Assembly (NCBI GenBank): GCA_007922225.1
Contig: ML679956.1
Span: forward strand, 18,449,049-18,513,048
Direction of reading: 5' to 3'
DNA length: 64,000 bases
Source: Emydura subglobosa
Lineage: Eukaryota; Chordata; Testudines; Chelidae
Under the pieces are notes generated by a model. It did no database searches and was not told the origin of the DNA. It saw nothing but the letters and a program-made list of their open reading frames with translations. The number at the start of each line of letters is the position of its first letter. Position 1 is the stretch's first letter. The position numbers and the translations under genes are program-made. Shown here piece after piece: positions 1 through 9,449 of this stretch.

Positions 1-248
1 CAGTATTTTTAAAACTGAAGTGAAGAAGTAAAGAAACACGCAGACTCAAAAGAAAATTAATATGGTTTTGAATGTTGCCATACAACTTCCTGCATTTGAC
101 CTCAAAAAATAAAAGACATATGATCTGTAACCTCCTCTGACTTTTCTTTGATCTCTGGATGGAAAACCTAAAAAGCAGATTTTCTTATTAACTGCTGCTG
201 GGTTTTTTAGTTTGTTTAATTAAACTCCCAAATAATCTCTAATGTTAT

Positions 249-286
249 CACACTCACTCACTCACACTCACACACTCACACACACT
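249..286. repeat. CACT/CA microsatellite
   Basis: Short imperfect run of CACT and CA units, read directly from the sequence. Confidence 0.85.
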
Positions 287-1560
287 ATGGGCTAGATCAT
301 ACCCTCCTGCAGGAAAACAAATGGAAGTTTCTAAGGTATTGTGATATCAAGGAATGGGTTGAACTATATTCTGATAAAGTAGATAGTGGCCTCTACAAGT
401 CAACTGAATAGACAGAGAACTGCAGGGACTCTAGAGACAAGACAAACCTGTGCATCTGTTGGGAAGGAGGGAGAACAAAGGGAGGTGGATTAGATATGGG
501 AAAAGAGGAAGGTTCCAGGGCATATACCTCAGAGAAGCAGCAGAGCCTCATACTTAGCAATACAAGACAGAGTAACCTCACTCTGTCTGTGAGATACAGG
601 GGAGCTGTGAAACAAGGCTTTACATGACACTTCATATATGAACCCTGATTTTATCAGCGTTAATGTACACATTTATTTGTAGCCTGTTTTCCCCTACTTC
701 GCTGGGGATTGCTCCTGCAGGGAGTAGTTCTGTCGCATCTACCCAGCCAATGCCCCAAAACCTGAGGAATCACAACTGCATGGAGTTTGCACACAGGGCC
801 TTCTGCAGGGTCTGAAGAAGGGGTATTCTGTTATTTAAGTTCTACACCTCTTTCTATAACAGATGTAGGATTCCACCAAATAGTGGAAGAGGTAATACAC
901 ACACACACATATATGTATGTCTACATCTAGAATACACAGTGTAGATATAGACACAGATAAAATCTCTGCGTATTACAGACACGCACAACTTTGACAAAGA
1001 AATCTTGAGCAATGTAACAAAATATTTAGATGCCAATTATATTGTATATGCAGTGAAAATATGAAAAACAGAACTTACTGCATGTATATAGCTCTTACAG
1101 TGCCACCAAAAGCTAAAGATTCTCTACTCCAGTCTGACATTTTTACTTCTTCACGTCTTTTTCTTTCTTCTCTTTTCTCTGCCCATTCCATTCATTTTTT
1201 GCCATTCACTATCATCGAAAGCTAACTCTAATGGGCCAATTTAATTCACAGAACAGTAACCAGGCACTTCATATTGATATTACATGTACAACTGAAATAG
1301 CCAAAACCAGCAAGTGAAAAAAAAAATAAAGACACTGAATTAATAAATACTTTTCATGTGTGACTTTAATATTGACATACGCTGAATTATATCCAAGTTA
1401 TTTTAATTTTGTCTGGAAGCAGCCAGTAGCCTAGTCTGATTTATAACTTTATTTCCATGGACGTATAGACACTTAGTAAATTAGGTCATAACCATTTACC
1501 TGTGAAGGAAACTTTCAATTAAATGAACCTGTGGGGCCAAAGAATAGATTTTGGCTCCTA

Positions 1561-1666
1561 CCCTGCAAAAGGTACAAACCTGCTTTACCACTGTGAGTAG
1601 TCACATTGTCTTCAATGGGACACAAAGCAAAGCACTGCTCATAGCTTTGCAGGACTGGGCCCTGGG
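1561..1666. repeat. Palindromic MITE-like remnant
   Basis: The left part begins with CCTGCAAAAGG and the right part ends with CTTTGCAGGACTGGGCC, so the ends can pair. The centre carries a TTCAATGGGAC motif. This is the pattern of short foldback repeats that are abundant in turtles and crocodilians. The family assignment is from memory of the pattern, not from a search. Confidence 0.45.
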
Positions 1667-2612
1667 ATAGTATATTTCTGGCCTGGTTTGTTTATGCAAC
1701 AATAGAAACAAACTTTTAAATTTACATATTTTCTTCATACATAATTTGAAAATATTTATATATTATGTAATTTTTCTAGACACTATGGACATTACTGTGT
1801 AACTCTGGAGAACACTGGGTTATACAATCTACTTGGAAAATATACAGCTTGATCAAGACACTGAAATTTGAGTACGAATGTTGTACACTAATGCCATACT
1901 CATTTATTAAAAACCAGAAAAAAATATAAATTCATGATGCATGGGTCACTATTAAACTCATTGCAACATAATTCAAAGAAGACGTCAATGGTACAGAAAA
2001 TTTAACTTGATTTAGAAAACAAGACTGATAACCACAGACAAAACTATTACTTCAACAACCAAATTATTTATCAGAGATAAAGTTCTTTTTGTTTTCATTA
2101 ATATTTGTTGCTTCAAAACAATAAATGTCATGTTGCTTTATATATTCTACAAATATTCTACCCTTTCCTGTATTTCACAATCATTTGGCTTGTTTCCAGT
2201 ATATCTCATTCTTTCTTTTTATTTCTGTATCTGTTAACATTATTCAATGTTTTTTCCAGTTTGCTTATCTACCTTGAATATTAGGTTCACTGTGGATTGT
2301 AATGAATAAAAATGTAAGTGTCTCTTCAGTTTCTAAAGGGTTCCAAATACTGGAGCAAAGTGAATATTGCACATTGCTCTGAAGGAAAGAGATTATTTCA
2401 TTGACACTTTGCTAACACCTTGGGACTGCTAAGTATTGCCTTCCATAGCAGAGAATGTTTAATTAGAACATTTAACAAAGAAACAACAAACAATTGAAAT
2501 TAAACTGTGACCTTTTCCCAATTTCAAATATAAGTTTAAATAATATTCTTTGTTTTCATACAAGGCATATACATGTATTTTACTATAATAATTCAATTGT
2601 TTTGTGATTGGG

Positions 2613-3196
2613 CAGTGGTTCCCAACCTTTTTGGCTCAAGGGCCACAGATATCATTTTTGCAATCCTGAAGAGACACCAGTCTGCACCAGCAGCCAAGAC
2701 TGCCTGGCTCCTTGTTGATCTCCCCTCCTCCTGGCTGCAGCAGGGAAACCGCACTTGTCCTGTAGCCCCATCCACTTCACCTGGGTCCTTAGACAGTGGC
2801 TCCCTTCTGCAGCCACTGCCAGGGGGACAGGAGATCAGTGATCCCTTCCCTCTGGCTCCAGCAGAGACACCAGCACCTAGAGACCCAGGCATAGCACTTT
2901 GCTCTCTGTTGGAGCCAGGGAAGGGAAATGCTGATCTCCGCTCCCTCTGGCTCTAGCAGGGACCCAAGCGCCTATGGACCCAGACGGAGCACTTTGCCAT
3001 GCTCCCTGCTATAGCTGGAGGAGGTAAGCACTGATCTCCCATCCCCTTGGCTGCACCAAAGAGCTTGCACCGTCTTTCAGCCCCACAGCAACGCACTCTG
3101 CCTTGGTCCTTAGGCAGCAGCTCCCTATGCAGCCAGCAAGAGGGGAGCAGTGGGCCACTTTGAAAGCCACTGCGGGCCGCAGGTTGGGAACCACTG
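2613..3196. mobile_element. Non-autonomous hAT (Charlie-like) DNA transposon
   Basis: The element starts with CAGTGGTTCCCAACC and ends with the inverse GGTTGGGAACCACTG, the terminal pattern of hAT/Charlie elements. It is 584 bp and has no transposase. The interior (about 2830-3060) holds degenerate tandem units of about 95 bp, each with a CCCTCTGGCTC...AGCAGGGAC...CACTTTGC pattern. The 8 bp flanks TGATTGGG and CATTAGGG resemble each other only weakly, so the target duplication has decayed. Open frames of 127 and 99 codons fall inside and are chance frames. Confidence 0.82.
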
Positions 3197-3204
3197 CATT
3201 AGGG

Positions 3205-3570
3205 CATTCAGATTTATCCTGTCTCAATACAAAAACAAGGGGACATTCAATGAAACTGAAAGTCAAGAAATTTAACACAGGTAAGTAATTTATGGAACCC
3301 ATTGTCCCAAGAGACCAAGAGCTTACTGAGATTCAGAAAAGGAGTAAGACATTATAGAGCTAATGTGAACAAAGATTCTTTTAGAAGGGAAGTAAACCTT
3401 CATGCTTCAAGGCATAAGCTAGCTACCCCCTGACAGGGGCTACAAAGAAACTTCTCCTATGCTCAAATTATTCCATAACAGTCCACTACAGGACACCTTC
3501 CTGTGACAGAGAGAGGATACTGAACTAGATAACCACCTGGTCTGATTCACTAAGGCATTTCCCATGAACC
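3205..3570 (+). mobile_element. CR1-type LINE, 3' end remnant
   Basis: This stretch has the order typical of a CR1-like 3' region: a degraded piece reading 'taatttatggaacccattg', then 'catgcttcaaggcataagc', then 'ttattccataacagtccactac', then 'gagaggatactgaactagat'. A second stretch in the window (26405-26680) has the same order of motifs. It is 5'-truncated and without coding capacity. The call rests on motif order and my knowledge of reptile CR1 tails. Confidence 0.6.
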
Positions 3571-3787
3571 ACATGGGAAACTGGCAGCATTTTAATTCTT
3601 TAGGGTATAATTCTCCAGGTGTAAATGGAGTGTAAGGCAGTGAAGAATTAGACATGCATAATCTAGGAAATATTGATATTTCAAAGAAGAAATGTAAATA
3701 CTTCCATGGGCCTGACTCATTACTGTATTATTCCCGTTTTACACTGGTTTGAATCCATGGAAATCAAGAGTGACACCAGTAGACAGA

Positions 3788-4318
3788 TTGCTGTTGTAGC
3801 CATGTTGGTCCCAGGATATTAGAGAGAGAATCTACAATGATCAACACCCCACACAACACACCTTTCAAGATCCATTACTCATGCCCATCACAATATGTGG
3901 TATACCTCATTCAGAGCCCTAAATGTCCCCATAACAACTATATGGGTGAAATCAGACAATCATTGCACTCTCAAACTCAACACCATATCACCTATGGGTA
4001 AACTCTTTTCACAAAGCAATCACCCCATATCTGACCTCTCAGTCCTCATCCTCAAACATTTATTACAATAATCTATAACTTAACAACTCCCCCCACCTCA
4101 ATGACTGGAGAGGTGTTAACAGGCCACTTCACCTTGAATGGGCCCTTGAAATATGTGTTAACTACTTGTGCTAAACAACCTGTTCCACTTTCTATTTAGC
4201 TGGGACACTCATTATCTTCCCCAGACCAGACTTGAAGAAGAGCTCTGTTGGCGATAGAGACAAGCTTCACAGAAGTTGGTCTACTAAAAGATACTACCTC
4301 ATCCACCTTGTCTCACCA
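3788..4318 (+). mobile_element. Penelope-like element with GIY-YIG domain remnant
   Basis: The left end 'gttgtagccatgttggtcccaggatattag' is an inverted copy of the tail seen in the related copies at 24.9-25.4 kb and 46.5 kb; inverted terminal pieces are typical of Penelope-like insertions. Between about 3930 and 4080 conceptual translation in two frames gives the C-terminal part of a GIY-YIG endonuclease: a GEIRQSL piece, then after a frameshift a SQSNHPISDLSVLILK piece, then YYNNL and a stop. The right end carries 'cttgaagaagagctctg' and 'cagaagttggtct', the conserved PLE tail. Frameshifts and deletions make it inactive; the reverse transcriptase is absent. Confidence 0.72.
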
Positions 4319-4397
4319 GCAGGAAGAAACTGGAGCAAGTGATGAACCTCTGTTATTCTTTCTGGCTTCTTTTAAAATCAACAAGATGTGATTCTCA

Positions 4398-4525
4398 TGT
4401 AATACTAAGGCTGCTTTACACCACTCTGGCAGAGTAAATAAGTCCTAAAGATCACACCCCCTTTCAGGCACCTTTACATTACCAGGGCAGTGTAAAGGGG
4501 GTTTAATTTTATGTAAATGAGAAGC
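4398..4525. repeat. Palindromic MITE, 'TTTACACTGCC' family, copy 1
   Basis: Two inverted blocks around GCTTTACACCACTCTGGCAG and CCAGGGCAGTGTAAAGG define a foldback element. A second copy with the same motif is at about 63475-63614. Confidence 0.55.
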
Positions 4526-4734
4526 TGGTTCATATTATATAATTTGTCACAAACCTGATTATCATGCCTAACCCACTAATGCCACCACATTTCGTCATCC
4601 ACAGGTCCATTCTTGCAGTTCTTATTCAGGCAAAATTTACTTCACTGGCAGGTTTGCATGCATAAGTACCTGAGGAATGAGCCTTTTGTGGGCTATCAGA
4701 TCAGTACATATTGGGTCTGATACATATACCCTTA

Positions 4735-5029
4735 AGGCTTATCTACACAGGAAAGTTTTACTAGTTAAATCGCTAGAATTATATCAGTATAAACCAGTGT
4801 ATAGTTAACCAATATAGCCATACCCGTTATAAACCACCACATGGACATTCTTATTCCAGTATAAGAGTGGCTGTTTTCCGTTCAACTTAAATCCCTGCCC
4901 AAGCAACTAAGTGAAGACCCTCTTATACTCCAGTAAGAGTGCCCACACAGTTATACCAGTATAACTGCACTGGTTTACTCTGACACCTTAGCCTATATTG
5001 GTATAAAACTTTCCTATGTAGACAAGTCC
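4735..5029. mobile_element. PIF/Harbinger-like MITE, 295 bp
   Basis: The left end AGGCTTATCTACACAGGAAA and the inverse of the right end AGGACTTGTCTACATAGGAA match over about 26 bases with few differences. Both ends are flanked by TTA (4732-4734 and 5030-5032), the 3 bp duplication expected for PIF/Harbinger transposition. No open frame is present. The larger element at 41.1-42.2 kb has a similar TIR with a TCTACACTAG core. Confidence 0.75.
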
Positions 5030-5435
5030 TTACACAAGTAGTCCCAATGACAAATATATTGCATTACGTTATAACTAGTAGGTATGCTCTTGCAAACTCT
5101 TTCATGAGTAGTCCTGATAGACCCAAGCAGTCTCATTGATTTTTACTCTCTTTTGGGTATCGATTGTACTGTGTTATGGTAAATTCCCTGAATCCAACAC
5201 ACTCCTCCCAGCATAAAAAAGTGTTGAGTTGATATTAAACAAGTCTCTCTTACCTTGATTAAAAGTGTATTCATTTCAGAATTAGTTACAATAATTTACA
5301 GTTTTTAAAAGAGAGAAATAAATAAAATATCACAGATTTAAATAAACGTAGTAGTAGTTACATTTTATATTTTAATAAGATCTGTATTTGACCAAATTAT
5401 TATACATGGTTCCTATAAAGTGTGTTTTTAACCCA

Positions 5436-5504
5436 GGGTGAAATCCCTACCCTATTGAAGTCAAGGGAGTTCTGTCATTGACATTAAGGAGCAGGATTTC
5501 ACCC
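5436..5504. repeat. Palindromic MITE, 'GGGTGAAATCC' family
   Basis: Arms GGGTGAAATCCCTACCC and GGAGCAGGATTTCACCCC face each other around a 'TTGAAGTCAAGGGAG' and 'TCATTGACATTAA' centre. This is a hairpin element of under 70 bp. Confidence 0.7.
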
Positions 5505-5509
5505 CAATC

Positions 5510-7485
5510 AAAATAAAAATGTATTACTAAGAATTTAATATTTTAGGTGTATAATTGCAATATTTTCACATCCTAGCATAGAGCCTTGAAATTAGAAAAA
5601 TACAAATACTGCTGAGCCTTTATATATATACTTATATACTAATATACTTGCTAAATATATTTCATTGTTACAGATAGTGGACTTAATCCTACAGACTTTA
5701 TGCGAATAGACCTTATTCACACAAGTAATCCCACTGAAAGAGGGATATTGGATTATGGGAATTTAGAATGATTAAGTGTAAGCAGTACCCAAAAGGCAAA
5801 AAAAAACCCTAAGTAAACCAAGTAAATTACAAGCTGGGCTAACTGTAAAACTGCCTTTTTCCTTGCAAAATTAGTTGATCAGTAGTGTCCCTTGTTCAGA
5901 AAAAAAGTATGATGTCCATTTATTAGTTTTATTTAAATAAGAAACTGTTCAGAATTAGTGAGGGTGAAATAAGTGCCTGGTTAAAGGAAATCTAATGTCC
6001 AATGTGATTGTTTTGCACACAAATTTTATTCTACAAAATGTACAATCTCTAAAATTATACTTTGGCTCACTTTTTATAGCTAATATTGCTAATAACTCTT
6101 AATTTTTGAACGAACGTGAACATTAAGTATTTTTTCCACCAGAAAGGGAGGTGGTATACAATTTAGTTATTCGTTTATGCAAATGACAGTAAACAGACTT
6201 ATAAAAGACAAATAAACAACAAATGAGGTTAGTTTGCCCCACGCTTTATGTTGTCAGAGTTCTGAGCATAGTTTAGTGTTTTCTATTCATGACTTTATTA
6301 TCAAATTACTCCCTGATGATGTCTCAGATGTGCTTTTGTCTGCAAATGAGAAGGAATAAAATACCAAGACATTACCGTTAAATTACAATAGTTAATGATG
6401 TAAATACCAAAATAATTACTGCATCATACCATCAATTGTTATGTGTTCATTACTGAAGTTCTTGTAAAGCCGTCATTTTCTTGTTACAATTAATTTTTTT
6501 TTTGTTTTTGTCTGGCTATTTTATAGCCTTGATAGTACTTTAATAGCATTCAGCAGTTACACAACCCATTTAATCCTGTTTAAAGCTTCATTTTAAACTT
6601 CATTTTAACTATTTCTTATGTATGCAGAAACGCTTTCACTTCTGTCCTGAAAGTCAGAAGTAACACGGGAACAGGTGCAACACTCATCAAATGGGATTAT
6701 CTAAACCCACCAATAAAATAACAGAAGGTTTACAAATCTGCTTTACCGCCCTCTCTCAAATACAGTAGTTCTGCAAAATAATCAAACTAATTGCCATTGC
6801 AGTGTATCTTTAGCATTCTCCTCCAAGTTTCAATGCTAACATCTTTCACAAAATACAGACCATTACAGTAACTAGCCAAGCATGAAGTTTTTTTGTTACT
6901 GCTCCTCCTCTCTCTCCAGCACAAACTGCAACTTCTCCACAAGCACGGTGTTGCTGCTTATGGCTAAAAGTGCAACTGCCACAGTGCTCTTTCGCCTGTG
7001 ATTTTTTTTTTTAATTATTTAAATCTGGCTAATTTTTTCACCGTTTGGATCGATTCTGCTTCAACTCCAGCTGTCTTACCAGTCATTAGGCACTGCCACA
7101 CACAAATACATGGATTCGCAAACGCTCCGATCCCCCCACATAAAGCAGCACACATGCACCCTGCCATGTTACATCTCCCTGAGGTCCCAAGAAGTCATCT
7201 GAACGTTTCCAATGAGCCGGGATAAAACTTAAAGCGCGCCTCTCTAACTGAACATTACCCAGTTTCCTTGTATAAAAACACACAGCAGCAAGAAATATAC
7301 AGAAGTCACAAGCTCTGAGCTCAGGTGTATATACCACTAAAAACAAAAAAAACTTCTCTCTCCATCCCTTTCTGCCCCACACAAAGCACTGCACCTCAGA
7401 GCTTGAGACCTTACATGCCAAGTAGTTACACACGGGCTCTTATGCTTCAGACAAGGGGGGGGGGGGTTTACTGTCCTAAACCTAG
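5510..7485. other. AT-rich DNA, no gene; possible regulatory sequence
   Basis: No coding signal and few recognisable repeats. The block 6100-6500 is unusually rich in homeodomain-type TAAT/ATTA sites and has an octamer ATGCAAAT at about 6178-6185. Its freedom from repeats and closeness to the CpG island would fit conserved regulatory sequence, but conservation cannot be judged from one genome. Confidence 0.35.
7456..7468. repeat. Poly-G tract
   Basis: A run of about 12 G directly left of the PLE fragment at 7489. Confidence 0.8.
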
Positions 7486-7488
7486 AAG

Positions 7489-7603
7489 CAGACCTGAAGA
7501 AGAGCTCTGTGGGGCTCCAAAGCTCGTCTCTCTCACCAACAGAAGTTGGTCCAGGGAAAGATCCCGCCTCACCCACCTTGTCTCTCTGACCCTGCTACAG
7601 CCC
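7489..7603 (+). mobile_element. Penelope-like element tail fragment
   Basis: This fragment has CTGAAGA at 7494-7500, a GAGC/GCTC stem around 7502-7517, CAAA (for GAAA) and then 'cagaagttggtcca' and 'cacccaccttgtctctct'. It is the same tail as the PLE copies at 3.8, 24.9 and 46.5 kb. It lies just left of the CpG island and has no coding part. Confidence 0.7.
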
Positions 7604-7699
7604 CCGATAAGCCCACTTCTAGCTGGAGCAGCAGCCGCTGGGCTGCAAACTTTGCTCCTCAGCCATTGTGCTAACGGAATCACGCAACTGTTGCAATTA

Positions 7700-8660
7700 A
7701 ACCTCCAGCTGAGAGCGGTGTGAAAAACGCCAGACACAGGCGCAGCGGCAGCACCCCGGCACAGCGTGACTGCTGCAGCCTCTCCAGGCTGCCCTTGCTA
7801 CCCTGGGGAAACGAACGGCTCCGGGACCTACTCAGGGTCACCGCCGTGGACAGCTGCAAGCTGGCAGCAGCGCCGCCACCCTCCAGCCCGCCGCGGCCCG
7901 ATCCTGGAGCCTTGGCTCAGGCAGTTTTTACTCCGGGGCAAAACTCCTATGGAAAGTCAGCCCTCCGGGGCGCGTGGCCTGAGGACGGCAGGATCGGGCC
8001 CCGAGAGGGAACGCAGCGCTGCGCTGCAGAGCAAACCCCCCAGGGCAGCCACAGCCCCCCCCCGGGTTACCTGAACTGCGCGGGGCCGGGGGGGCAAGCG
8101 CAGACGTTATTTAGTTGTCCGCGCAGCGCACAGCTGCAGGGGCCAGTCCCCGCTACCGAGCAGCAGCGGCGATGCATGCCCGCCACGCCCCCCTCCGCGG
8201 CTCCCGGGTGCCACGCGCTCCGCACCCACCTCCAGCTGCACCGCACCCCACCGGTGCATGGCCAGCATCGAGCCGAGACACACACGCGGGCACGGCTCGC
8301 TCTAGCCCGCCGCAGCCATCCCATTCCCTGCCTTTACCTCAGCGCTTGCTCGCTCGCTCGCTCCCAGCAGCCACCCGCCTGCTCCCCGTGCTGGCCGCCG
8401 CCTCTCGGCCCGTTGCCTCCCCGAGTTGAGAGAGCGCAGCGGCAGTAGCAAGAGTCAGGGACACCCCCCCCGCTGCCCGCTTCTCCCGCCCTCTGCGCCC
8501 CGCCCCTGTGGCGGAGCTGGCCGGGGCCGCAGCTTCTGATTGCCTCTGGCTGCGCGCGGCCAGGCTGCGGAGCCAGTCTCTGCTCGAGCGTGGCCCGTCT
8601 CCCCCTCCCCAGCCGAGAAGCAGCTGAGGAGCTGCTGGGCAGTGGCTTCCACGCACCCTG
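7700..8660 (-). promoter_or_regulatory. CpG island promoter, probably of a leftward gene
   Basis: This is the only GC-rich, CpG-dense block of the window that is not repeat-derived. It holds GC-box-like GCCCCGCCCC at about 8496-8505, a CGCT repeat at about 8347-8362 and no TATA box. Two strong splice donors lie on the minus strand: GAG|GTAAAG with exon end 8338, and CAG|GTAACC with exon end 8071. I saw no comparable donor on the plus strand. The best reading is a TATA-less housekeeping or developmental promoter firing leftward. Open frames crossing it (up to 242 codons) look like GC-driven chance frames. The gene is not identifiable. Confidence 0.75.
8338..8440 (-). other. Predicted untranslated first exon, minus strand
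   Basis: The minus strand reads a GC-rich leader ending in GCGCTGAG followed by GTAAAGG, a good 5' splice site. The transcription start is not visible; about 8400-8500 is a guess from the CpG centre. No ATG with a convincing frame precedes the donor, so it would be 5' UTR. The second donor at 8071 could serve an alternative or longer first exon. Confidence 0.35.
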
Positions 8661-8984
8661 CTGTTCCAGTGTGCTTCCAAGACCAGTGTAGAGAGGATCA
8701 AGGGCAAAGCCTTGAGGAGAGCTTCAAAATGCAAGTGCAAGCAGGAGTTCAGGGGGTTATTTGGGCAGGAGAGACAACTACTGTGACCCACACCCTTCAA
8801 CAGGCACCCCTGAAGCCTCCCCCCACACATACACACACAAATACAATTTAAGTAGCACCTTGTGGCCTGCCAAACTGTAGGGGCAGCTTTGTAGGTAGCT
8901 GCTTCACAGGCAGGCGGGGGAAAGGATGCACCCATCCGTCTTTGGCCGCCTTACTGCCCCCTGTAACCCGTGAAAATGTTCAAA

Positions 8985-9225
8985 CATCATGAGCCAGGCT
9001 CACCGAAAATCCTCAGATTGTGTAAAAATAATAGATGTGGTGTTCCTTTTATTTGCCTTCTGCTGTTTGAGCCTTTAGGGTGCACTGATGTCACCACCAG
9101 GGCTAGAAACTTCATACTTTTTTTTTAAAGAAAGGCAGAAATCATCACATATCCACTTGACTCCAGGAGCTGGGCCTTTAAGGAAAACAATAATTATCAT
9201 GAGATTCATGACAATATCATAAGAA
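8985..9225. repeat. Interspersed repeat, family not named
   Basis: The motifs TTTATTTGCCTTCTG, GTTTGAGCCTTTAGGG, CACCAGGGCTAGAAACTT and CCAGGAGCTGGGCCTTTAA in this order are, to my knowledge, recurrent in turtle genomes. There is no coding capacity beyond a chance 120-codon minus frame that continues to 9437. Low certainty on family and boundaries. Confidence 0.35.
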
Positions 9226-9449
9226 TTGGCAAAACGGACATGGGTAAGCTGCCTGAAAACACCTGCGGGCATGACCATGGCCCTTCGACCCATGCCGTTG
9301 GCACCAACCAGCACAGCTGGCCTGACACGGAAGAAGTGTGTGCAGCTCCACTTGCAAGACGTATGACAGAGAGGAGTTGTGGTTAAGCTAGCCAATATAC
9401 CTACTGGGGAATGCAGCAGTGTCATGTTTCTCTGCACCCCTCCAGCATA

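Larger units (their letters stand above)
1..2612. other. AT-rich non-coding DNA, no gene seen
   Basis: No open frame here looks like a protein, and I see no RNA gene. The stretch is AT-rich and mostly unique, with a short CACT/CA microsatellite near 249-286 and a MITE-like palindrome near 1561-1666. If the CpG island at 7.7-8.7 kb is a leftward promoter, this would lie in a first intron; that is inference. Confidence 0.6.

Noticed and set aside
7720..8448. 242-codon open frame over the CpG island
   Set aside because: GC-rich sequence rarely yields stops; the protein is P/A/R/S-rich without a domain and lies opposite the predicted transcript.
8339..8935. 198-codon minus-strand frame
   Set aside because: It ends at the predicted splice donor but the start lies outside the CpG island in ordinary sequence, and no domain is visible. 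Treated as chance.
9075..9437. 120-codon minus frame
   Set aside because: It spans an interspersed repeat with a lysine run from a poly-T tract; not a gene.
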